From a virus, in IMG/VR virus record IMGVR_UViG_3300030107_003883, positions 1-56,206 of that record: a stretch of DNA of 56,206 nucleotides; one strand, written 5' to 3'. The notes beneath the pieces are model-generated. The model was not told the DNA's origin and did not search any database. It was given only the letters and a program-made list of their open reading frames with translations. Within the stretch, counting starts at the first letter, position 1. Every line of letters starts with the position of its first letter. A program made the translations under genes and the position numbers. Below, piece after piece: positions 49,653 through 56,206 of this stretch.

Positions 49653-51988
49653 TGGCAAAGCGTAAAGATAAACAAGCAGATAGAGTTAGACAGATATTTA
49701 ATAGATCTAACCAGTCTAATCGTATACAATGGGAGTACATAAATCAGAAAGCATTTGATTTTGCTAACGATAATCAGTTAACAGCAAAAGAAACTCAAGA
49801 TCTACAAGATCAGGGAATGCCTACATTTACTATTAATAGAATAGCACCTGTAGTTGAAATGCTTAACTTCTATGCTACAGCCAATAGCCCTAGATGGCAA
49901 GCAGTAGCTGTTGACGGTTCTGATTCTAAGATTGCAGCAGTATTTTCTGATATGGCTGACTATATCTGGAATTTATCTAAAGGTAGTACATTATATGCTA
50001 ATGCAGTAAATGATGCTATTACTAAAAGTATTGGATGGCTACATGTTGTAGTAGATCCTGATGCTGATAGAGGAATGGGAGAGGTAAGAATTGAACAACC
50101 AGAACCTTTTGATATACATGTAGATCCTAAGTCTAGAGATTTATTATTTAGAGATGCTGGGTATATAATGGTAAGAAAGATTTTACCTAAGAATCAATTA
50201 CTTAAGTTATATCCTGATCATAAAGCTAAGATCAATAAAGCATCATCTAGTGAAAATAATGACTATAGTTATACAGAAAAAGCATATGATACATATCAAA
50301 AAGACTTTGGATATAAAGATGTAGTTGAAGCTGATTCTGTAGATCCTGAAACAGGAGATACTGACAAGTTATTAGAATACTTTGAAATGTATGAAAAAGT
50401 TAAAATAGCTTATATGAATGTATTCTATCGCATACCTCCTACAGAAGAGCAAATTAAAGAAATACAAGCTACTGTAACTGCTCAAATAGAAGAAATTACG
50501 CAAGAAATGCAAGTTAAACTAATGGAGCAACAACAGGAGTTACAACAAGCTGTTGAGAGTGGAGAGATGCTGCCTGAAAGAATGGCTTTAGAAATGCAAA
50601 AGGCTGCAAAGGCTATACAAGAAGATATTCAGATGCAAAGAACACAGATGATGAATGATCTTATAAGTAAAGCTACGCAGGTAGATAATAAAGTTGTTAC
50701 TGAAAAAGAATATGCTATACTAGAGAAGGATCCTTCTTTTGCAAATATCTTGCAAGAGGCAATAAGGTTTCATGGGGATAGAATAAGAAAGATTTGCGTT
50801 GCAGGTGATGTGACCTTGTACGATATCTTTTTACCCGACAATATCACGGAATATCCTATAGTGCCATTTCATTATAAGTGGACGGGTACTCCTTATCCTA
50901 TCTCTGCAGTATCACCTCTTATAGGTAAGCAGAGAGAGATAAACAAGTCACATCAACTTATGGTTCACAATGCATCTTTAGGTAGTAGTTTGAGGTGGTT
51001 ACATGAAGAAGGTGCAATAGATACAGATTACTGGGAGAAATACTCCTCGTCTCCTGGTGCGCTGTTACCAGTTCGTCCTGGCTCAGTTCCTCCCACTCCT
51101 GTACAGCCAGCTCCTCTATCTAATGCATTCTTTCAGATAGTTCAGGAAGGGAAAAATGATATGGAATACCTAGCTGGCATTTATTCTTCGATGCAGGGCG
51201 ACACTGGTTCTCAGCACGAAACATATCGTGGTATGCTTGCTCAAGATGAGTATGGAACTAGACGTGTTAAACAATGGATGAAAAATGCAATAGAGCCTGG
51301 TTTAAAGCAATTAGGAGAAGTTATAAAACAGTTTTCACAATCTGTATATACAGCACATAAAGTATTTAGAATTGTACAACCAAATGCATTACAAGAAGAT
51401 AGAGAGGTTCAAATTAACGTTCCTATGTATAATGACTTTGGTGAGGCTATAGGTAGATTCATGGATTATGAAACAGCTAGATTTGATGTACGCATTATAA
51501 CTGGCTCTACATTACCACTTAATAGATGGGCATATTTAGCAGAACTTAAAGATATGATGCAGTTAGGCATTATAGATGACTTAGCAGTTCTTGCTGAAAC
51601 AGATATAAAAGATAAAGAACTTATAGCAGAAAGAAAGAGTCAATTATCTCAACTACAAGGTCAAGTGGCTGGAATGGAGGAACAATTGAAAGATAAGGAG
51701 GGCACTATTGAGACTCTCGAACGGCAGTTGGTTCAAGCAGGTATTAAAGGCAAAGTTATGCAGGCCGAAATGGAAATCGACAAGCAAAAGAACCAGGTTG
51801 CTAATAAAACAGAAAAAGAGTATCTTGAAACTCAAGCAAAACAAAAGCTTTTAAGAAGTAGAATGTCTGATCAAGTTGCTGGAAATCAGAAACAAGCTCA
51901 GGCAGATCTTAAAAATAAGTCAAAGGAAATGGACTTGCAAATAAAAAGTTTAATAAATAACTTGCAAGCTAAAAAAGAAACATCCTAA
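49652..51988 (+). CDS. Portal protein (P22-like), 778 aa
   Basis: The N-terminal half has the podovirus portal signature: WEYINQKAFDFANDNQLTAK, FTINRIAPVVEMLNFYA, KSIGWLHVVVDPDAD, and a segment DIHVDPKSRDLLFRDA. A long helical section with Gln-rich coiled coil (about 260-350) and a C-terminal coiled coil (about 650-778) follow, the latter typical of the barrel of long portals. It forms the 12-subunit ring at one capsid vertex through which TerL packages DNA. Length and position (after TerL, before scaffold and capsid) are as expected. Confidence 0.9.
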   Translation: MAKRKDKQADRVRQIFNRSNQSNRIQWEYINQKAFDFANDNQLTAKETQDLQDQGMPTFTINRIAPVVEMLNFYATANSPRWQAVAVDGSDSKIAAVFSDMADYIWNLSKGSTLYANAVNDAITKSIGWLHVVVDPDADRGMGEVRIEQPEPFDIHVDPKSRDLLFRDAGYIMVRKILPKNQLLKLYPDHKAKINKASSSENNDYSYTEKAYDTYQKDFGYKDVVEADSVDPETGDTDKLLEYFEMYEKVKIAYMNVFYRIPPTEEQIKEIQATVTAQIEEITQEMQVKLMEQQQELQQAVESGEMLPERMALEMQKAAKAIQEDIQMQRTQMMNDLISKATQVDNKVVTEKEYAILEKDPSFANILQEAIRFHGDRIRKICVAGDVTLYDIFLPDNITEYPIVPFHYKWTGTPYPISAVSPLIGKQREINKSHQLMVHNASLGSSLRWLHEEGAIDTDYWEKYSSSPGALLPVRPGSVPPTPVQPAPLSNAFFQIVQEGKNDMEYLAGIYSSMQGDTGSQHETYRGMLAQDEYGTRRVKQWMKNAIEPGLKQLGEVIKQFSQSVYTAHKVFRIVQPNALQEDREVQINVPMYNDFGEAIGRFMDYETARFDVRIITGSTLPLNRWAYLAELKDMMQLGIIDDLAVLAETDIKDKELIAERKSQLSQLQGQVAGMEEQLKDKEGTIETLERQLVQAGIKGKVMQAEMEIDKQKNQVANKTEKEYLETQAKQKLLRSRMSDQVAGNQKQAQADLKNKSKEMDLQIKSLINNLQAKKETS

Positions 51989-51999
51989 ATTACTAGGAT
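51982..51999 (+). terminator. Weak hairpin at the portal stop codon
   Basis: ATCCTA and TAGGAT form a 6-bp stem over the portal stop codon, followed by TTT. It may act as an attenuator between portal and scaffold genes. Confidence 0.35.
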
Positions 52000-52023
52000 T
52001 TAACAACTCAATAAGGAGAGATT

Positions 52024-52875
52024 ATGGAAGATAATCAACAGGAAGGTAACCCAGCACCGATTGGCGCCTCTAGTGATTTCTTTGAAGCGCTGGAAGATAA
52101 TGTCAATAGCGCTATACAAGATAATATAAAAGAAACCGAAGTAACCCGAGCTCAATCTAGTGGCCCCGAACAGGTAACCCACACACCAAAAGAGCAAGGC
52201 ACTGAAGGTAACATTGATTGGGAAAAGAGATATAAAGACTCTACGCGCGAAGCTCAAAGAATGAATCAAGAGCTTCAGACCCTAAAGCCTTATGTCCCAG
52301 TTCTTAATGCAATGAAAAAAGATACTGGTCTTGTGGAACATGTAAGAGACTATCTTCGTGAAGGCGGTGCTCCTGCAAAAAGCTTACCTGAAAGGTTGGG
52401 CTTAGATGAAGACTTTCAGTTTAATGCTGATGAGTTATCTGATCCAAATTCAGATTCATCTAAACTTTTAAATGCCCAGGTAGACGCACAAGTGCAAGCT
52501 AGACTTAAACAGGTTATGGCTGCAGAGCGTCAGCAAATGCAGAAAGGACAAGCAAATCAGAAAAGAGCTCAAGAAGCTGAAGACTTTCAGAAACGACATA
52601 ATATGTCCCCTGAAGAGTTTCAAGCTATGATGGGTGAAGCTGGGAAGCGCAAAATAACTTTGGATGACATTTATCACTTACTAAATAAGGATAAGGTTAA
52701 CCAAAATGTTGCGAATAACACAAAAGATGATATGCTTAAGCAAATGAAGAATGTTAGAAACATACCGACAAGTGCCAGTGGAACCAACAGCGCCAAGGTC
52801 GAATCTAGTCCAGACAGCGATGTCTTTGACAAGATTATAGGATCTGATGGTGATATAGATAACTTGTTCGGCTAA
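52024..52875 (+). CDS. Scaffolding protein, 283 aa
   Basis: GGAG precedes the ATG. The product is acidic at the N-terminus, has a long helical middle (TREAQRMNQELQTLKPYVPV, RLKQVMAAERQQMQKGQANQ) and a short globular C-terminus. Lying directly between portal and major capsid protein, it fits a podovirus scaffold that guides capsid assembly and leaves before maturation. No protease is seen. Confidence 0.85.
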   Translation: MEDNQQEGNPAPIGASSDFFEALEDNVNSAIQDNIKETEVTRAQSSGPEQVTHTPKEQGTEGNIDWEKRYKDSTREAQRMNQELQTLKPYVPVLNAMKKDTGLVEHVRDYLREGGAPAKSLPERLGLDEDFQFNADELSDPNSDSSKLLNAQVDAQVQARLKQVMAAERQQMQKGQANQKRAQEAEDFQKRHNMSPEEFQAMMGEAGKRKITLDDIYHLLNKDKVNQNVANNTKDDMLKQMKNVRNIPTSASGTNSAKVESSPDSDVFDKIIGSDGDIDNLFG

Positions 52876-52972
52876 ACAATCTTTATAACAGACTGTTAGC
52901 GAACTCAATAATACGCTCTACTTGAAGGCTCGAAAGAGTAGCTGATAGAGAGCAAAAAAGGAGACACTAACA

Positions 52973-54538
52973 ATGTCAGATTTTTTAAGCGTAATAACGC
53001 CTAACGAAAATCTTACTGTCGCAGACGTCAATGGACGTGGACCTGACAATAGCACATCGTTGGATACTGGTGATCTAAGAAGAAAATATAACTTCGGTGA
53101 TCGTGTATCTGAGGTATCTATTGCTCAAGACCCTTTCTTTCGTTTTCTAAGTAAGGTTTCAAAAAAACCAACGGACGATCCACAATTTAAGTGGGCAGAA
53201 AAGCGTCCTTCATTTCATAAACGCTATGCTTACTGTGTAGGCCAATACAATGGTGGAGTACTAGATGCACATGATTCAGAGATTGATTTAGCTAGCGTTG
53301 CTGGCACTGCTGCTTCATCAGCTGGTGATATCATTGAATTATCATTTGCTACAGACTATGCAGCTTCTGGTAATATTCAAAATACATACGGTTCATCTGA
53401 TTCTGCTTATGCAATTGGCGGTACAGGAACAAGACCTGTGTTCTTTATTCCTGGACAGCTAATTAAAGTTCCTACAGGAGCAGTAAATACTTCTCAAGGA
53501 TCTGTAGCAACTAGCTATCATATTTGTAAAATCAATGCTGTAAGCACTGCTGATCACAGTAGTACTTTAGGTGTTGATAATGATAATGGAGAAGCTGTAA
53601 AAGTAAACTGTACTATTGTTCAATTTGGTAGTTCTAATGAACTAGCAGGTTTTCATAATAATAACGGTTTTGAAACAAACTCATCTGCAGGTTCTAATGA
53701 AACATATACTGAGTCTATTTCAAGTAAGCTAGAAAACCTAAGAACTTACGTTGTAGGTTCTGCTTTCTCAGAAGGATCTGGATATCCAGAAACTTGGAAA
53801 GATCAGCCATATTCAACAAACTCAGGTTTAACTCAAATCTGGAAGACAAGTATGGCAATGACTAACACTGCTCGTGCTACTTCTTTAAAGTATGACTCAA
53901 ATGAATGGGCTCGTATTTGGAAAGAAAAGCTTATTGAGCATAAGTGGGACTTAGAAACATCATTGCTCTTTGGAAGTCAAGCAAGTGTTGATGATGTTCA
54001 GTATACTCAAGGTGCTTTAGATTATATTAGTACTTATGGTAATGCATTTAGTCTAAGTACAGCTACTAAAACAGCTGATGACTTCTTAGATGATATGTCT
54101 AACTATTTAGATCCTAGATATAATGCATCTAATGCAACTGTATTCTTCTGTAATACAGCAGTATATAACTGGTTACATAAATTAGGTGGATACTTCAAGA
54201 ATAATCTTGAAATCTCATCTAACTTTAGATCAGATCTTGCTATGACAGGTAAGAAAAAAGTCTTTGGTGTAGATATTTCTACATTCTCAACTCCTTATGG
54301 AGATATGAATGTTGCACGTAATATCCACCTAGACGGAACTAACGTTAAAATGGTTGGTATCAACATGAAGAATTGCGCATGGCGCCCTCTTGTTGGCAAC
54401 GGCATTAACAGAGATACATCAGTGTACGTAGGAGTTCAAACATTAGAGAACTCTGGAGTTGATCGTAGGGTTGATCTAATATTAACTGAAGGTGGTATGG
54501 AATGGCAGATGCCTGAATCCCATGCCATGTGGACATAG
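52973..54538 (+). CDS. Major capsid protein, 521 aa
   Basis: AAAAAAGGAG lies before the ATG, the strongest site in the region, as expected for the most abundant virion protein. The sequence contains elements of the HK97 fold: a long helix region with LKYDSNEWARIWKEKLIEHK, a segment with NATVFFCNTAVYNWLHKLGG, and a C-terminal strand region (VYVGVQTLENSGVDRRVDLI). No N-terminal prohead protease site or delta domain is obvious. It follows portal and scaffold in the canonical order. Confidence 0.9.
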   Translation: MSDFLSVITPNENLTVADVNGRGPDNSTSLDTGDLRRKYNFGDRVSEVSIAQDPFFRFLSKVSKKPTDDPQFKWAEKRPSFHKRYAYCVGQYNGGVLDAHDSEIDLASVAGTAASSAGDIIELSFATDYAASGNIQNTYGSSDSAYAIGGTGTRPVFFIPGQLIKVPTGAVNTSQGSVATSYHICKINAVSTADHSSTLGVDNDNGEAVKVNCTIVQFGSSNELAGFHNNNGFETNSSAGSNETYTESISSKLENLRTYVVGSAFSEGSGYPETWKDQPYSTNSGLTQIWKTSMAMTNTARATSLKYDSNEWARIWKEKLIEHKWDLETSLLFGSQASVDDVQYTQGALDYISTYGNAFSLSTATKTADDFLDDMSNYLDPRYNASNATVFFCNTAVYNWLHKLGGYFKNNLEISSNFRSDLAMTGKKKVFGVDISTFSTPYGDMNVARNIHLDGTNVKMVGINMKNCAWRPLVGNGINRDTSVYVGVQTLENSGVDRRVDLILTEGGMEWQMPESHAMWT

Positions 54539-54548
54539 GAGGTTAATT

Positions 54549-55037
54549 ATGGCTAAAATACCAATGTATGGACAAGAAGATGGTGAAGGAAGTGCTTTAG
54601 GTGGAGTTGCTTTAAATGGCAATTTTACAATAGCTGTTGATGGTGGACTCACTTTAACTGGAGCTAATGATGGCGGTATAGTTCTTGTAGAAGATGCTGA
54701 TGCTCATGCTATAGTTCTTCCTACTATAACTAAAGCCCTTAATGGTTTAGAATATACTGTTATTATGGGCGTAGACGCTGGTGGTAGTATTACTATAACT
54801 TCTACAGATTCGGCTGGCAATTATTATCAAGGCGCCTTAGCTGTTAATCAAGTAGATGCTGATGATGGTTTTGCTGCAAACGGCACAAGTAATAATATTA
54901 TTACTATGAACGCAACTACAACAGGTGGACTGCTAGGTTCTAGAGTACATGTTAGGGCTGTATACGGATATGGATGGGCCGTATGGGGCAGTGTATATGG
55001 TACTAATGGAACTGCAGCTACACCTTTTAGTGGTTAG
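54549..55037 (+). CDS. Capsid decoration-like protein 1, 162 aa
   Basis: A start at 54549 follows AGGAGG; a longer frame into the capsid gene is a shadow. The product is Gly/Ala/Thr-rich and beta-rich (SITITSTDSAGNYYQG, GYGWAVWGSVYG at the end). It is similar in layout to the next gene: a strand with ADAHAIVLPTI here and VARTITLPAV there, each followed by a Gly/Leu turn and a Ser/Thr-rich strand. The two are probably paralogues that decorate the capsid or form head fibres. Confidence 0.75.
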   Translation: MAKIPMYGQEDGEGSALGGVALNGNFTIAVDGGLTLTGANDGGIVLVEDADAHAIVLPTITKALNGLEYTVIMGVDAGGSITITSTDSAGNYYQGALAVNQVDADDGFAANGTSNNIITMNATTTGGLLGSRVHVRAVYGYGWAVWGSVYGTNGTAATPFSG

Positions 55038-55047
55038 GAGGTAGATA

Positions 55048-55470
55048 ATGGCTGATGGAAATGGAACTAAGTTAGCGGCAAGAGCCAGTAATGAAGACGG
55101 TGCATATATGTTTAATATGAATGATTCTGCTGCTTCATCCCACACATTAGATATGGGTGATAGTGGAAAAGTATACATGTTATACAGCACGGTAGCTAGA
55201 ACTATAACTTTACCAGCAGTAGCTGCTGGACTTAAGTTTAAGTTTATAGCAACTGACACTACAGCCGATAGTTCAATTACAACAAGTGAAGGCACTGCTT
55301 TATTTAAAGGTGGTGCAGAAGCTGGAAACTCTTATCTTACGTTAGCTGGAACTACTATTATAGTAGAAGCAGCAGCAACAGTTGGAGATTGGCTTGAATT
55401 CATCTGTGATGGAACTTATTGGTATGCTAGTGGTCATACTTCAGCAGGTGCTGGCTTTTCAGTATCCTAG
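55048..55470 (+). CDS. Capsid decoration-like protein 2, 140 aa
   Basis: GGAGG lies before the ATG. The fold pattern matches the preceding gene (VYMLYSTVARTITLPA, then a Gly-rich turn, and a C-terminal strand with VGDWLEFICDGTYWYASG). Such DGTxW endings are common in phage head-fibre or decoration proteins. It is probably a tandem duplicate of decoration-like protein 1. Confidence 0.75.
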   Translation: MADGNGTKLAARASNEDGAYMFNMNDSAASSHTLDMGDSGKVYMLYSTVARTITLPAVAAGLKFKFIATDTTADSSITTSEGTALFKGGAEAGNSYLTLAGTTIIVEAAATVGDWLEFICDGTYWYASGHTSAGAGFSVS

Positions 55471-55488
55471 CAAATAACAAATGACTAA

Positions 55489-55530
55489 GCCCGTCCAACG
55501 GAAGATTTCTCTCCCCGCGGGCGGGTGAGG
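55489..55530 (+). other. GC-rich hairpin region between decoration and adaptor genes
   Basis: In otherwise AT-rich DNA, GCCCG (55489-55493) and CGGGC (55518-55522), with an overlapping CCCGC/GCGGG pair, form alternative GC-rich stems. No T run follows. It may be an mRNA processing or attenuation element that lowers expression after the capsid genes. Confidence 0.5.
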
Positions 55531-55549
55531 TCAATAACAAAGGGAGAAT

Positions 55550-55738
55550 ATGGAAAAAGTTTTAGAAAAGAAAGTAGTAAAAAAAGTATCTACTCCTAAA
55601 GTAGATGCGCAGGTACAAGCTGTTGAAAAGCTAACTATGCTAAACTCAACACTTGTAGACCAAGTTAAAAGCTTATCTACAGAGATAGATAGCATTAAAG
55701 ATAAACTAAAGTTAGTCTCTAGTAGATTAGGTTTATAA
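55550..55738 (+). CDS. Small coiled-coil protein, 62 aa
   Basis: GGGAG precedes the ATG. The product is Lys/Val-rich at the N-terminus followed by a coiled coil (LTMLNSTLVDQVKSLSTEID). It could be a minor capsid or assembly protein; its role is unknown. Confidence 0.65.
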   Translation: MEKVLEKKVVKKVSTPKVDAQVQAVEKLTMLNSTLVDQVKSLSTEIDSIKDKLKLVSSRLGL

Positions 55739-55755
55739 CAAGGAGGTACTTCTCT

Positions 55756-55905
55756 ATGCCAAGTAAACAAAAATGTAGCATGATCGTAGATCCTGTTGAA
55801 AGAAAAAAGTGTGAAAACTATCAAGGCAAGTATGCTAAAAAAGCTGGTTCTCCAGCAAAAGCTCAAAAGAAAATGGTTAAACCTACAGGTGGTGGCTCTT
55901 ATTAA
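55756..55905 (+). CDS. Small Lys-rich protein, 49 aa
   Basis: AAGGAGG lies before the ATG at 55756; the TAA overlaps the ATG of the adaptor gene. The product has two Cys (KQKCSM and KKCENY) and a basic tail with GSPAKAQKKMVKPTGGGSY, typical of short basic proteins found between capsid and adaptor genes in marine phages. Function unknown. Confidence 0.65.
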   Translation: MPSKQKCSMIVDPVERKKCENYQGKYAKKAGSPAKAQKKMVKPTGGGSY

Positions 55906-56206
55906 TGATATTTAGTGACCAAGTTGAATCTTTAACAGGCATTACTATATCTGCTAGCGGCACTCATCCTACTAATGATCAGTTAACTCAATATTTAATA
56001 GATGGTGTATTAGATGTCACTGAAAAGTGGCTTATGAACCATCCTCAAGATAAAGAACTGTTTATGAATGAAACTGCATTGCAAACCTCTCAGGGGGCTG
56101 ATGTAGGCGGTGGAGATATTATATCTGTACTTCGTGCGGATGGAGTTACTGCTGGAAATTTTAGACCTTGTAGAAAAATATCTCCATCAATGCAATCACA
56201 AGTTAC
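55905..56206 (+). CDS. Head-tail adaptor-like protein, N-terminal part (continues at base 100)
   Basis: The ATG at 55905 overlaps the preceding stop. This frame continues across the terminal overlap into 2-778. The first ~65 residues (SDQVESLTGITISASGTHPT, then QLTQYLIDGVLDVTEKWL) are helical and resemble the start of podovirus adaptor proteins. See the entry at 2-778 for the remainder. Confidence 0.75.
   Translation, partial: MIFSDQVESLTGITISASGTHPTNDQLTQYLIDGVLDVTEKWLMNHPQDKELFMNETALQTSQGADVGGGDIISVLRADGVTAGNFRPCRKISPSMQSQV
56109..56206 (+). repeat. 98-bp terminal overlap with bases 2-99
   Basis: The window end repeats its start exactly over 98 bases; the neighbouring base differs (C at 56108, T at 1), a synonymous change in a Gly codon. 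This indicates a circular or circularly permuted genome assembled with an overlap, giving a unit length of about 56.1 kb. Confidence 0.95.

Overview
The window is the complete genome of a tailed bacteriophage (Caudoviricetes). The last 98 bases (56109-56206) repeat bases 2-99 exactly, so the sequence closes into a circle of about 56.1 kb, and one gene runs across the join. The DNA is AT-rich. A P22-type portal, a short set of neck and nozzle genes, very large internal (ejection) proteins, and no visible sheath, tube or tape-measure gene point to a podovirus-like particle. Cys-rich motifs of the DCGVCGGDG type in two virion genes and in a phage lipoprotein are common in uncultured marine bacteria, so a marine host is likely; the host itself cannot be named. 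No integrase, repressor or DNA polymerase was recognised, which suggests a lytic phage that borrows the host polymerase.

Layout: transcription diverges from about 44.5-44.7 kb. The rightward (+) arm runs 44717 -> 56206 -> 1 -> 32066 and holds small early proteins, terminase, a lysozyme-like protein, portal, scaffold, major capsid protein, two decoration-like paralogues, adaptors, two fibre genes (one ending in a peptidase S74 chaperone), holin-like membrane proteins, a zinc-ribbon/metallophosphoesterase fusion, a nozzle-like protein, and a 17-kb ejection block. That block ends with proteins of 3039 and 950 residues. The 3039-residue protein carries a DFDLD motif in a context resembling the catalytic barrel of crAss-like virion RNA polymerases.

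The leftward (-) arm runs 44481 -> 32117. It holds a tRNA(CAT), small membrane proteins, a lipoprotein, a ubiquitin-like conjugation cassette, a RecA/Sak4-like ATPase whose P-loop lies at the C-terminus (circular permutation), an SSB, a primase-helicase, a DUF1599-like protein, a PD-(D/E)XK nuclease and several tiny zinc-ribbon proteins. The arms converge at about 32.1 kb.

The most notable system is at 37823-42035: a 60-aa protein, a beta-grasp ubiquitin-like protein ending in Gly-Gly-Gln, a 666-aa protein with an E2-like HP...GNVCLG active-site signature, a JAB/JAMM isopeptidase with all metal ligands, and a ThiF/E1-like activating enzyme. Together they would form a complete activation-conjugation-deconjugation pathway. 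Long-range inverted repeats fill nearly every larger gap of the leftward arm and may be RNA processing or stability elements.
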